Of a stretch of DNA of 64,000 bases, positions 1 through 11,552 are shown one piece after another. The stretch's first letter is position 1. Every line of letters starts with the position of its first letter. Source of the stretch: Curvularia sp. ZM96 (lineage: Eukaryota; Ascomycota; Dothideomycetes; Pleosporales; Pleosporaceae). Under the pieces are notes generated by a model. It had not been told where the DNA came from and searched no databases. It worked only from the letters and a program-made list of their open reading frames with translations. The translations under genes were made by a program, and so were the position numbers. The stretch spans positions 1,488,001 to 1,552,000 of the forward strand of contig JAJGBQ010000004.1 in the NCBI GenBank assembly GCA_022457065.1. Direction: 5' to 3'.

Positions 1-655
1 GAGTCGATGTGCTCAGTTGTCAAGCTCTTATGTAAGATCAAGGCGTTGCTTTCTTGCAGGCGATATCCTGAAATACATCACAATGATCTTTTAGCCTCTT
101 CATTTGTCGTGATGAATTCCCGCCAAGAAAACAAATAGCAAGTAACCATGGGTAATATGCATTCTTCTTGATGGATCTTCAGCAGTTGGGATTTTCTCCT
201 TGTGCGTATTTCCTCCTTTGAAGGTATTCATGGTACTCTCGTAACGTTGTGAGACTTGCCGATCTCGATACAAGGCGTCAGGCCACCAATTCAACAGCTT
301 CAGCCCGAGTTCGTAGATTATGCGCCCCATTTGACTAAGGGAAATGAATTTGCGTCACCTTCCTCCTATCGCTCCATGGACGAGATACGTGTTGCCGCGC
401 ACATACATCTGCAACCGTTGCGGGAATAGTATAGTTTAGGCCAGTCTTTTTGAGTGCGCCCAACGCGAATAGTGCGGTATTCATCTGTGGCATGGCTCTT
501 GGGTCTGTATGCTAGGTGGGGTTGGGAGAAGCTCAGCCCTAGGAGTGAAGGTGACGTCGGCGCACTACCGCACCGGTGCTAGCGCCCCCACATGCAAGGG
601 TCCATCCAAAGGTCTCCGCCATGGGACTTTTTGTACCGCAACACCACTATACAAC
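1..655. other. Left-edge intergenic region and 5' flank of RPAP1-like gene
   Basis: No supported gene. Only short reading frames without family features are present. An ATG at 509 is in frame with the RPAP1-like gene and no stop separates them, so the last 150 bases could in principle code for an N-terminal extension; I treat them as 5' leader. Confidence 0.5.
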
Positions 656-2071
656 ATGGAGTTTCAAAGAGGGGAACGCGTAAACCTCAACTTTGATACG
701 GGCGCGGTCGAGAAACTCGAACCAGAAGAGCAAAATGTTCTCCCTACACCCTCGTTTCCTACTTTCGTCAACGATATCCAAGAGCGCGATCCATCATCGG
801 CGAACCCCCCAGTTGCTCCCTCACTCAAGCCCAACGTAAACGGGTTCCCAGCACACAAGAAACGTACACCAAGAGTATCAGCCTTCAAGCAGCAGCGCGC
901 TGCAAAAGAACAACAGGCTACCGCAGCACCGAAACAGGCGACGCAAGACAAGCCCACCCCCAAACCACGGAGTGTCTTTGCCCCAGATCCAGACGAGGAA
1001 AGAAGAGCAATCGACGAGGAGAACAGGAGAACGATTGCGGCTATGTCGGATGCGGAGATTGAACAAGAGCGACAGGAGCTCATGTCAAGCCTCAACCCTG
1101 CGCTGCTACAGAGGCTGCTCCTGCGCTCCAATATCGACCAGGGAAGCAACGAGCAGGATTTTGACAGCGAAACACCTGGATCCGTAGCTGCGGCTCCCCC
1201 CGTAACTGATAAGACAGAATCGCAGACCGAAGTCATGAAAACAAAGAAGGTCTCTTTCGCAGCACCAGAACCCGAGGAGAAGTCCCAACCGCAAGAATCT
1301 GCGGCTGCTCCCTCTGCACCAAGCACCGGAACCTCATCAGATGCTATAAAAGCCGCCCTAGAGCAACCGACAAACGACTCGATACATTTCCCCCGACCTC
1401 CACAACCACCCGACCTTGACCCCGACGATCCAGACTTTCTCAAAAACCTGCACGAAAAGTACTTCCCCGCATTACCCTACGACCCCTCGACGCTATCCTG
1501 GATGTCGCCCATCGACCCCTCTGATAAAAAGTCCCCATACCACCCTTCGCAAACAGCGCTCAACCCGGCCGAGCTGCGCTTCGACTTTGACGGCAACCTG
1601 CTCGCGCCCAGCGTGGCGAGGGCGATACCAACCGACCGAGGGTTGCACCACCACGCCGAAGCACCAGAAGCAGCCGGTTACACGATACCCGAACTAGCCG
1701 TCACAGCGAGGAGCAAGGTAGCGAGTCAGCGATGCATAGCGTACCAGACACTAGGCAGGATACTGTATCGACTCGGCAAAGGCCAGTTTGGCGTGGAGAG
1801 CGCGCCGCAGACAACGGATGGGCCGGCGCGCGTGGCCAAGAACCCGGATGCGCAACATGACGATGAAGACGATGACGGGGAATGGGTCGAGGAGGACGTA
1901 GGCAGTGCTATGGCGGGTGGACTGTGGGACTGCATTGAACAGGGCAGGGTGATTGAGACGCTGACTGAGGAAGCGAACAAGGAGAGGGGTCATCTTACTG
2001 CTCGCACGTTTGCGCAAGAGGCGTTGTGGAATTGGCGGCGGGGCGGGGGACGAAAGAGACCTGCTGTGTGA
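656..2071 (+). CDS. RPAP1: RPAP1-like RNA polymerase II-associated protein
   Basis: Single-exon gene, 471 residues from the ATG at 656. The family (yeast Rba50, human RPAP1) assists assembly and nuclear import of RNA polymerase II. An RPAP1 N-terminal-type helix is recognisable (MSDAEIEQERQELMSSLNP, about residues 130-150), followed by a long acidic, Pro-rich linker. A C-terminal-type block around residues 260-370 contains the YFPALPYDPSTLSWM segment and the ELRFDFDGNLL motif, which are typical of the family. The protein is short compared with animal RPAP1 but near the fungal size. An upstream in-frame ATG at 509 would add 49 low-complexity residues; the 656 start is preferred because MEFQRGERVNL begins the conserved-looking part. 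It converges on the DUF2985 gene, with about 200 bp between the stops. Confidence 0.92.
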   Translation: MEFQRGERVNLNFDTGAVEKLEPEEQNVLPTPSFPTFVNDIQERDPSSANPPVAPSLKPNVNGFPAHKKRTPRVSAFKQQRAAKEQQATAAPKQATQDKPTPKPRSVFAPDPDEERRAIDEENRRTIAAMSDAEIEQERQELMSSLNPALLQRLLLRSNIDQGSNEQDFDSETPGSVAAAPPVTDKTESQTEVMKTKKVSFAAPEPEEKSQPQESAAAPSAPSTGTSSDAIKAALEQPTNDSIHFPRPPQPPDLDPDDPDFLKNLHEKYFPALPYDPSTLSWMSPIDPSDKKSPYHPSQTALNPAELRFDFDGNLLAPSVARAIPTDRGLHHHAEAPEAAGYTIPELAVTARSKVASQRCIAYQTLGRILYRLGKGQFGVESAPQTTDGPARVAKNPDAQHDDEDDDGEWVEEDVGSAMAGGLWDCIEQGRVIETLTEEANKERGHLTARTFAQEALWNWRRGGGRKRPAV

Positions 2072-2270
2072 TTTGGCAACAGTTGAAAAGATGATTGTAA
2101 AATAAAAGAGTCATTAATTATCAAGTTTGATATATATATGCACACATAGATGTGGAAGAAACAGGTATCTCAACGCTAGAACGCTCAACATGCGGAGACA
2201 ATGCAACACATACACACATTACTCCAACTCACGGATACGTATTCTGCCCCACCTAAGTAGAGGCAGAACT

Positions 2271-4298
2271 CTAATCCCTTGACCTATCCATACTCTTCCT
2301 AAACGCATCAAGACTAATCCTCCTCTTCTCTGGCTCCCTACCCGCCTCATCACTGCTGCTCTCGCCCTCCTTTTCCCTCTTCTTCTTCTCGACCTCCTTG
2401 ATTGCTTCTTGTGTCAGTTCCTGTCGGTTCATGCGCTCGAGGACGTCCTTCTTGCGCGTCTTCTTGTCGCCGAGCCAGATGAGCAGACCGGCTGTAGCGT
2501 TGCACGTGATGGAGCAGCAGAGAATGACGGTGGTGATGGCAAAGGGGCGATGTTTGTAGTAGATGCCCCATGTGCATGCACCGAGGGAGATTTGGAGCAG
2601 GGAATGGCAGTCCAGGAGGACAACAATGGCCACGAGAAAACGGAGTGGGAAGGCGTAATGCGTCTCCGTCTCGTGAGGCTTGTAGAAAGAGTGTGATTTA
2701 CAAAACTTATTCTGGTGGTGTTCGAGCTTCTCCTGCTGTTTGGGCGTCAGGACGGTAAACTCCCATTGCTTTTCGGGGTCGTTGGGGTCGGTAGTTCTGG
2801 GTCCAGAAACAGGGGCGTGTTCAGCTGGGAGATCGTTGTGGTCGGCGAGCGCGGGGAGCATCTCTTTCTTCCGGCGTGACCAGGTATAATGATGGTAGTG
2901 TGCAATGTATATCATGTGGTAGGTGTCCACGGCGCGGAAAGGCGCGAGACCGTCTCCGACAATTGCAAACAGGGCAACCAGAACGCTGTCGATGATGTGG
3001 ACCACGTAAATCTGCTGTCCGCCGACATTGATCCAGCCGATCAGGAACAGCACCCACGCAAGTCCGAACAAGGTAATGAGAGTTGCATAGAGTGTGACAA
3101 GGAAGCCCAGTGCTACGATATGTTAGCGAGAATACCAATGACCTGAATAGTACCTAAACTTACGCCTACGGACGTAATGACCAAAGCCCTTGAGCGAGCG
3201 CTTCAGCTTTGACCGCCGCGAATGAAGCATGTGCCGAACATGGTCATTAACCTCCTTCTTGTCCGCCACGCTCCACCCAGACAGATCCGTGTTCTCTGGG
3301 AGAACGGCGTAGCGTGAATCAGTGAGCTGCGAATCTATCGTCATGACAGTAGCTGCTGTGGTTTGAGTTGGAGAGCGCTGCAAGGCTGGGGCGGGCTGTT
3401 GTTCCTGTGCCTGAGCGGCCAAAGCTGGCCGCAGGATGCGATTGATCTCCTCGAGGCTCTCCGTCTCGCTCTTTCGGCGGCGCAGGTTGTACGTCGGTCG
3501 GCGGTTGAGGAAAGGCAGGTTGGGAATGAAGAGCGAGTTCTGCATGTTTGTCAAGGAGGTTAGAGTCGCAACTTCAGGATCAAGTGTATCGAGGACGTCA
3601 ACCATGCCCGAGCTATACTGGGTCGACGCATCTTCCTGGGTGGTGGCATTGTTGTTGGTGGTCTGGGGCTTTTCCTTGTCCTTGTTGCCCCAAAATGGTA
3701 TCCTGAGCGGCACGGCGCTCTTGATTCTCCGCAAGCGACCCTGATCGGATGGCGAGTCTGTAAGGGTGGATTGACTGGTGTTGGAGGGTGAAGGGCCTAA
3801 CTCTTGCTCTTCATCGAGCGCAGGCAACGGTGTGCTGGGTCTCTGGGTGGATGCGATTGGCTGTGGAGCAGGCTGTCTCGGGGTGTTGGCGGCGGGCATA
3901 CGACGAATGCCAATGCTGGTCTGGCGGGCAGCTGGGGGCCGCCGTGGGTATTGCTGCGAGGGCGGCGTCCCTCTGTTTGGTGCAGAGTTGCTTCTTCGTC
4001 GCTGTGCTGCAAGCGTCTCATAGGTGACATGGGACGAGGGGTCGTTTACTCTGGTGGGTTTTGGGACGTGACTGCCAGCATCGATGGATGACTGCAGCGA
4101 AGTAGGAGGCTCGAGGACAGGCTGCTGTGTTGGTTGGCCGGCGGCTGCGCCAAAGTCTCGGGCGTAGGTGCCTGGCTCATGGGGCGCGTTTCTGTCATCA
4201 AGGGCATGCGTCTGGGATTGCTGTTGAGCAGGAGCAGACGAAGTGGCTTCAGCGAGCTTGTTGCGCGCCGTACGCGCCTTGGACCTGAGCTTGTCCAT
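2271..4298 (-). CDS. DUF2985 family multi-pass membrane protein
   Basis: Two exons (4298-3164 and 3112-2271) separated by a 51-nt intron starting GTAAGT; the model gives 658 residues. The first 320 or so residues are disordered and rich in Ser, Pro and Gln. Next comes a basic helix (HSRRSKLKRSLKGFGHYVRR) that leads directly into the first membrane segment. There are about four hydrophobic helices, around residues 380-410, 415-440, 530-560 and 570-595, and a Lys/Glu-rich C-terminal tail. Segments such as LFGLAWVLFLIGWINVGG and the paired membrane helices resemble the fungal DUF2985 family, whose function is unknown. The intron falls exactly before the first membrane helix. Family assignment is from recall of motifs, not a search. 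Confidence 0.83.
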
Positions 4299-5263
4299 GG
4301 AAGGCGCCGAATTGAAGCCGGACGAGTGCAGCGTGAGCTGCTTTCAGGATAAACATGGCTTTAAGGGCGGGTTGGGGGCGCCGTTCCTGAAGCGGGATGT
4401 CGGCTGCAGATTGGTGCCAAAGCCTGGAATTTTTGGTCTTGGGGCACGTCATCCTGCGCCAGGACATGGCCGCCAGCCAGCCCTTTTGCATTGCGCCCTG
4501 GCCTGCCATGCGCACCAGAAGCGGACAAAGGAGAAGTTTCTTGACGAGTATCTGCTTGTTGTTGTGTTTAGCGGCCAGGCACAGGGTCCGGCCAGGCGCA
4601 ACGCGTGCAAGATGGTGGACTTGTCTCGTCAGTCATGGGCCCAGGAAGACGCTCCGCCTCTCCCCAGACCTGTCCCATCCCCTGCGCCGATCGCCTCGCT
4701 AAGCTCAGCCTAGATCCCGGTCGGCACTGCCGCTGACGCCATAGACACCAAGTCACGTGAATTGCGGCGCCCGCTACTGCGTTCCCTGCGTCCGCTGCGA
4801 GGAAGCAAAGAAGCGTTGGCACGTGTCGTCACGGTCTGTCAAAGTATGGGACACTATATCGAATCATGTGCACAGCTAAGCGGGGAGACGCAGGGTCCTT
4901 TAGTTTTGCCGACTATGGACGACCGGACACCTACCTAGCCCATTGCCCATACTTGACATGGAATGTTTCTCCCGGCATCATGCCCCTTGGTACTGAGTAC
5001 CGCCGGTCTCCTCATCGGCTGAGACTCCATCCGATCACATGTAACGCATCGTCGAAGACGTGACCAGGTTATTCCAATCTCACGATACTGTCACCCAACA
5101 AGCACGTCGTGTATGGATTAGGCACCGCCTAGGTTGCCACGAATATTATATTGTCTTGTTTCTACCGCAAACCATCTGCTAAGCTTTCCCTTGTCCCATC
5201 CTCTCTCCATGGCTTGGACGTGTTTCCTTGGCGCTTCGTCACTACTTCCTGGGGGTATCATAT
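4299..5263. other. Intergenic, 5' flank of DUF2985 gene with two CACGTG sites
   Basis: No gene is supported. The stretch holds the palindromic octamer TCACGTGA at 4753-4760 and a second CACGTG at 4820-4825, about 60 bp apart. These are core sites for bHLH factors (Cbf1/USF-type). Short frames across the region look random. Confidence 0.5.
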
Positions 5264-5474
5264 CTAGCAGTCGGGAATCTGGGTAATAGTGCCGGTTTCG
5301 TCGGCACTGACGCACATGCCGTGGTTCTGACGGACGGCAATGTCTAGTTGTTCTGTTAGCTTTTATGCCCGAAAAATGCGATGATGTGGAGAAGAACATA
5401 CCCTCGCTGGCAATTGGCGCAGCAATGGCAAAAGCAGCCATGGAAAGGATGGTAGCGACAATGGAGAACTTCAT
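5264..5474 (-). CDS. Small secreted two-cysteine peptide (50 residues)
   Basis: Two exons (5474-5402 and 5343-5264) with a 58-nt intron that starts GTATGT and has a CTAAC branch site just before CTAG. The spliced frame gives 50 residues. Residues 1-19 are a strong signal peptide (MKFSIVATILSMAAFAIAA) with a cleavage-like AA|P. The mature part of about 31 residues is mildly acidic and has only two cysteines, at 35 and at the very last position 50, so a single disulfide loop is likely. No family is recognised. The size, secretion signal and terminal Cys fit a fungal peptide effector or signalling peptide, but that is inference. The 5' leader carries a CA dinucleotide run. It is followed by a long gene-free upstream region, which suits a regulated gene. 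Confidence 0.6.
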
Positions 5475-7084
5475 TTTGAAAATAGTGTTTAGGTGATTAT
5501 GAGGTGAATTGAGAAGTATTCGAGCGAACCAAGAAAAAGGTCGAAACGGGTGTGTAATGTATGTGTGTGTGTTGTTGAAAAGGGTCGCCCGGCGACAAAG
5601 AGAGTGAATATGAAAGGCAAGAAAAGTACAGTGAAGTTGCTTGATGAGGCTGAATGGAAAGAATAAGCCTTCAAGCCTGACGGGCAAACTTGCACCTTAT
5701 AACCGTTAATCAGGCTCCAGACATGCAAGTATACGACGCCTTGGGCCTGGGCATCAATCCTCAACAACCCATCATTACCCTCGCCTATCTTACTTGGTGC
5801 ATCGTATCACACCTAACCTGAAACCGGGTTCTAGATTTCCTTGACATGGTTCTTGGCTGTGTACCAACAAATACAGTGCGATCTGCTTTGGGCGCCTCGC
5901 GCGTAGGGGTATCTTGGTCTTGTGCGGGGTGGGCACGGTCGGGGATACATCGTCTTGTCCTGTGTCAAGCCCGTTAGAGAGACGTCGATGGCTTCCTGAA
6001 CTATACACGACGCGCGTCTTATTTTCTCAGTCGCTGTCTCTCTTGTTACAAGCACAGCGCCGCCGACGTATTCTGAATGCAATTGGCTTCATGTGCTAAC
6101 TATGGTTTTCGCAGCGGCCTGTTCACATCAAATGCCCCAACCTCCCAATTCCACGCACTGTCACCTACACAATGTTTATTCATACCCACAAACTGTGCTT
6201 TGGTCGAATTACTCAACGTTCTAGGCTCGATGTTGGCAGCCAAGCCACCGAAGTTGCTAGGCGGCTGGAGTGCGATGAAACGGTACTCAAACGCAGCCGA
6301 AACACGGAACATTATCTTCCTTCACAGCACTCTTGGACGCCATACATAATGCGATGCAGACAAATACTCAAGTACCCTATATCGGTCGGCGATATTTTTT
6401 CAAGGCGGCGATACGCGTACGCCTAAGACAGGTTTTTGCCGTCTGAGTATGAAGCAGGCGTTCCAGCCATGCTCTAGTAGTGGACCAGCTGACGCTAGCC
6501 GTTTTGAGGCACTGCACCTCCTTCGCGATAGGAATACTTGACAGTTGAGCGTCTGTGTCTGCGTGAGCACAACCACAATGATGTTTATCATGCCATTGCG
6601 TTGCCGTGTCTCATGGTCCTGTCACCCTCACCGTCTTCTCGTGTAGCCTTTATAGTCTTCGGTCAAGCGTCTGACTTTCTATGTTGATAGTTTCTGTCTA
6701 TGGAATCTATCAAAGGAACAATTTCAGTCATGCCATCATTATGCATTACCTCTTCCTATCCGGGTGTGGTTAGCAATGCCAAAACATGCTCACCTTATCC
6801 AGCCCCATATCCTACAAATGACAACCCTTTGTCTCTCCAACCAAGTCCTGATCCCACTCCTCAGCTTCCTCACTGCCATTGGAATTCGACTTCGGCTTCT
6901 TAGCTTGGGACTCCGTACGCGCACCTCATCCCTTGCCTGCAACCGCATATTTGTTGCCATGTGAGCCATGCGAATAGCCTGACACTGCTTCGTCATATGT
7001 GGGTAGGTGCGGCGGAGAGGATGAGCTGTCATGTCAGTGCCATGCAAGCGCAGAAACGTAGGGTAGTAGCGCTCTAAGAAGAGC
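5475..7084. other. Intergenic region, no supported gene
   Basis: 1.6 kb between the small secreted peptide gene and the 3' end of UBP2. It contains a GT/CA microsatellite around 5556-5576 and a TATA-like TTATAA at 5697-5702, placed to serve the minus-strand peptide gene. Short reading frames show no domain, signal or splice pattern. Confidence 0.5.
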
Positions 7085-10000
7085 TTACACCTTCTCCACA
7101 CCCTCAATAACAGGCACCTTTGTCATATCCACCGGTTCCAAATCCGGTAACTCGGCATCTGCGTCGTTGATGACATCTTTCATCTCAACATCTTTGCTCT
7201 CGTCGTTGGGTTGTTCAGGGCGCCGACACACTGCCTGGGTGAATGTTTCCGCTAGGTCTTCGCGGATGTACACTACTCCCGTGCTAACCTTTGGTCTTTT
7301 GCCCTCTTCTTTTTCCAGAACTGCACTCTCTTCGACCTTCTCGACTCTGTCGTCGTTGTAGCTTCGCCATTCGTTGTTTTGGAAATCGTAGATGTAGATC
7401 CAGTAATGCCCTCCCTTGACATCGCCGCGATGCACGAAGACAGCGTGTAGGCGATAAGGGACAGAGGTGCAATCGCGGAAAACGGTGTTGATTTCGGATT
7501 CGAGGGTCGTCATGTGGGCATCGATACCTCCAAGTTCAGAGGCCAGGTCAGAGGCGCGGTTGCGAAGAGTATCAGAGAGCTCGGGAGGAGGCGTCGGCAG
7601 ACTGAGAAGTTGACCTCCGTCATTAGGCTTGTCTGTGGCCAGGCTTTGAACAAAGTCGCTAGTAGCCTCGAGACATTCGGGCAGGTTCATGCCCTCGATC
7701 CCGCTAGTCTGCAGTTTTGTGCGCTTTGCGTCTAGCTCTCGCAACTGCTTCTGCTTTGCCCATTGAACTTTGCGGAGTTCTAGCAGCTGTGACTCGTCTA
7801 GTGTCGGTGTTCTCGCCAGGTACCGGTCAAGATACATGACCTTTTCAAGACCAAGATGCGAATGGTCGTATACTGGTTGGCCCTTCTCGTACTGCAGCCG
7901 CTTTACGTTGATGATCTGGATAGGTGACGCCTGCTCAACGTAATCGTACCTGGTACCACCGCCGCCCTCTATCTCACCGAGACCAAAATCCTCGTCCAGA
8001 GTAGCATAGAGAGAGCGGTCACGACGGCCAGTGGCAATGAGGAAGTGGTCTCGGAGTTCTTGAACCTTCTGCACACCGTCTGGTTTCTCCATAACTGTCG
8101 TGACATCACTGAAGAATAGCTTCTTGATAGCGTCTCCTTGCTCACCTTCGCGCAAAACACTCTCACCCTTGATTGCACATGATATCAAATCAAAAATATT
8201 GGCCATGACCTCTGCGGCATCCTGCTGTCGAGCACTCTCTTCAATCCGGCCAATCTTTGTGGTTGACTGAACAGTGGGTTTGATAGCCGGTTTGGGATCT
8301 GCTCGTGGTGGGATTGGAGGTGGGCGTGTTGGTGGCGCAGGAACATCCTCCTCCTTTGCAGCACCATCCTCCCGACTGGGGGCATCCTCTTTCATCTCCG
8401 AGTCTGGAGGGGTGATTGTAGGCGTATCGGTATTTTTCATAACAGAGTCCTTGGAATCGATATCGCTGCTGCCTACAACGGACCCTGCAGGAAGGTCGAC
8501 TGGAGTGGCCAGATCCGCACTCGGCGGCAACATAGGACCGCTTACTACTGCTCCATCAATGGTACCAAGACCTGTGCCTTCGGTGACAACTGGATCCGGT
8601 AATAATTCTGCTTCCTCGGAAATATCTGATTTACACAAAGCGAGCGAAGCAAGGTCTATTTCAGGCTGTACCGTATCAGTGGGTGCGGTTATCATGTGTT
8701 CGAAGAAAGCTCGCAACTCGTGAACAACTGTGCAATGTTAGTATATGTATGCGATGACTAAGAAGATTCTCACATTTCTGCGCTGTCATGACCCTTTCGG
8801 GGGTGACCGCCATGCGCCCAACCTTTTTGTCTTTCAAGGCTTCTGGGGAAGGATCTTGCAGGTGCATGTCACAATTCAAGATGAGCTCCCGTAAAGGTTG
8901 TATGGTGAACAGAAATTGGAGTACGCTGTTGAGGTAGCACGTGTTGCCAATGTTGCGGAGGCCGACTGGCCATGAATCGAGCGGGTAGTTGTTGCGCCGG
9001 ACTATAGGCATGGGAGCATTGGCAGGGCGGTTGCCGAATCGCTGGGTCTGGTCTTGCTGGATGAGCGCATGTGCTTTCTCCATCCTCGCTCTCTCACTTG
9101 TACCAAGCTCATATGTGCTCAGCAGAGAATCCAGCACAGCCGGATCGAGCGCAACGCTTCTGTCTGAGACTTGGAAGTGCGCGTATGCATCACCCAAGTC
9201 CATTTCCGGTTCAGACATGGTGCCAAACTTGAGAAAGTGCTGCAGTCGTTCGCTTTGCCGATGGTCCGCGATGATCTGCAATGCCTTTTGTGCGGTTTCG
9301 ATTTCTGCCGGGTTATCTTGAGTCTGTTGCATGTCAGTGTTTGCTTCATGGACAGCCCTATTTGTACATGGTACCTTGAGTGAGTACATGGTTTGAACAA
9401 AGTCGTCCGCTGTGCCGTGATCAAGCTCAAACCATGCCATGGCTTGATCATATGTTTCGATGGAGCCTGCAGCTTCTGCTCTTATCCTCTCACTGTCACG
9501 CACGTCTCCGAGCACTCGCAGCTGCTTTCGCGCCTCCTCAGCCTGCATTGGACTGATGTCAGACAATCGAGACTTGAATGAACCAATAACGTGCTCATCG
9601 CCGATGATGCTTGCGTGAGCTGGGTCGATACCAAAGTATTGATAGGCACGGTTGGCATCTCGTTTGCTGATGAGTCCCTGAGAGGCTAGCAAAGCAACTT
9701 GCATGCCAAGGGTCTCACTCTCACGGCCTGCTGCGAGGTCCTGCAAGCATTCAAAATAGTAGGCCTTGTTCTCAATGTCTACAGCAACTTGACGAGAGAA
9801 AGCAAACAAAATCAGCGAGTCATCAAAGTCGGCCAAAGCGCCCAAGCTGGCATAATAACTGACTACTGTTAGTACACACGAATCTATAAATCATGACGGG
9901 AGCGGAGACAGACGGGTGATCCTCTTCATGGCTTGCACTACGGGTTTCGCGTCCTTTTGCCTTGGCATCTGCACAACTCGTCAGTGACCACATGCGCAAC

Positions 10001-11061
10001 CAGGCGTTTGGAGTTGGACGTACAGTCTGAGCATGCTAGCACCCTCTCGAGCTCGTCCCGCGAGGGCATAGGGTGCATCGGTTGATGTCTACAGTTGACA
10101 CGTTCGCTCTCGGGTATGCTTAATATTATGGTGTTAAGCTCGTAACGGGCATCTTCGATCTTTGTGCGCAGCGTGAACTCGAGAGGGTGTGCGGTGTTCT
10201 CTGGCCTTGGAAGGTACCAGGCTTCTATCAGAGCACCTTCCTCATCTTCTTCCTGCCGGTTTTCGAACCCCAGGCGCCTCAGGATAGCATCGCAATCCCG
10301 ACCAAAAGTTTTGAGGAATTTCTTGTTGAGCAGAGGAATGCGAGCCTTGCCCTTGGACGGATTCAGCGAGTCCTGCAGGTATGTGTTGAGGAAGTCGGGA
10401 GCATCCACTCTACGTGCCATGGTGGCGTCGGCTCGCTCGCCTGCCAACTGCTGAGCAACCTCCCATCGCTTCCTCAGCTTGGCCTGGTTTGTCATGGTCT
10501 CGATGTCGTACTCTGAGAAGATTGGCGGTCTCATGCTTATGCGGACCTGGACCGAGCATTGCGGCGCTGAGCAGCGGAAGATGTAGGCACGAGACAGCAG
10601 CTGGGCCTCTAGCCCGTTGACGCCGTTCGAACTCTCCTGTCCCTGGTAGAGGAAGTGGTGCAAGGCATAGTCTGTGTTTCCCCTCCCACACCACTTGCTC
10701 TTGACAGCACCGTTGCGGTGGTCGACGACCACGTCGACATGCCAACGACACTTCTGACAGTACGAGGCGATCTTGTATATGGATTCAGAGTCCGGCTCGC
10801 TCCCTGGCCTAAGGGGTATCGACTGATTGTCCTTGGTAAAGAGATTGTGTCTGCAGTTCCTGAAGGGCACGGCAGCGACTGCGGGAGCCTTTGCGTCATG
10901 CTGCGGCGGCGGGCTGGTCAACAGATTGCGGCCGGCTCGTTCTTCGTGGCGGGGGTCGTATGTGAAGAGGTCTTGGAGGAGGCGTGGCGCCGTCTTGCCT
11001 GTGGCACTGGGTCAGCATATGCGGGCGAGACAGTCGCAGCGACGTTGTTACCGGGCGCCAT
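7085..11061 (-). CDS. UBP2: Ubiquitin carboxyl-terminal hydrolase UBP2 (USP25/28-like)
   Basis: Six coding exons: 11061-11052, 10998-10024, 9968-9914, 9858-9375, 9323-8774 and 8727-7085, giving 1238 residues. The first exon is only 10 nt; joining it to 10998 creates the N-terminus MAPGKTAPRLLQDLFTYDP, typical of fungal UBP2. The N-terminal half carries the UBP2-specific region with Cys pairs (YCQKCRWH). The catalytic Cys box GLRNIGNTCYLNS places the nucleophile near residue 637, and the His box GGHYWIYIYDF places His near 1132, with an insertion of several hundred residues between them as in UBP2. In yeast, Ubp2 works with Rsp5/Rup1 to trim K63 chains. The intron at 9913-9859 has a weak GTCTGT donor, and the intron at 9374-9324 (51 nt) is in frame and stop-free. 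It shares a 491-bp upstream region with the complex I subunit gene. Confidence 0.93.
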
Positions 11062-11552
11062 GGTTGTTTGATGCTTGGGAAGAGAATAGTATGGTGATGC
11101 AAGGGCAGCACAGCACGCACGGCGAGAGGAGTGGGACCAAGTGCACAAGACAAAGCAGAGCGAGGGAGCGAGGGAGGCGTGCTTGAATCGTCTACGAGGA
11201 GAGCATTGATGGCGGCAACTGCCTGGCGGAGACACGCACTACGGTGTGAGATGGCGGCAGCAACAGCAGCAGCAGCGGCGCAGGCCGTGGTCGGGGGCAG
11301 GTGGATGCTATCTACACAAAGAAGCGCCCTTGTCTGGCCTCGCAATAAAATCACAAGCCACAGCGACTGGGCAGGCCGTTGTCGAGGCCGTCTTCGACTG
11401 CGACGCTGCCGAGACACGGCGCACGATGATGCAGTGCCCGCCCTTGGACTGGGGAGCGCCAAGACGCTTGCCCTGCTCCCGCAGCCGACTTCACCAAACA
11501 TCGACATAGCGACGAGCTTCCCAGACGACCCCGACGACCCATTCCGCCCGCC
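11062..11552. promoter_or_regulatory. Shared upstream region of UBP2 and complex I 21.3 kDa subunit
   Basis: The 491 bp between two divergent ATGs must hold both promoters. It includes a CAG/GCA-rich patch around 11250-11285 and is GC-rich. Long open frames cross it on both strands but show no domains; they are a by-product of the base composition. Confidence 0.45.

Noticed and set aside
664..1443. 259-codon open frame antisense to the RPAP1-like gene
   Set aside because: It mirrors codon bias of the real gene, has Ser/Gly/Leu low complexity and no domain.
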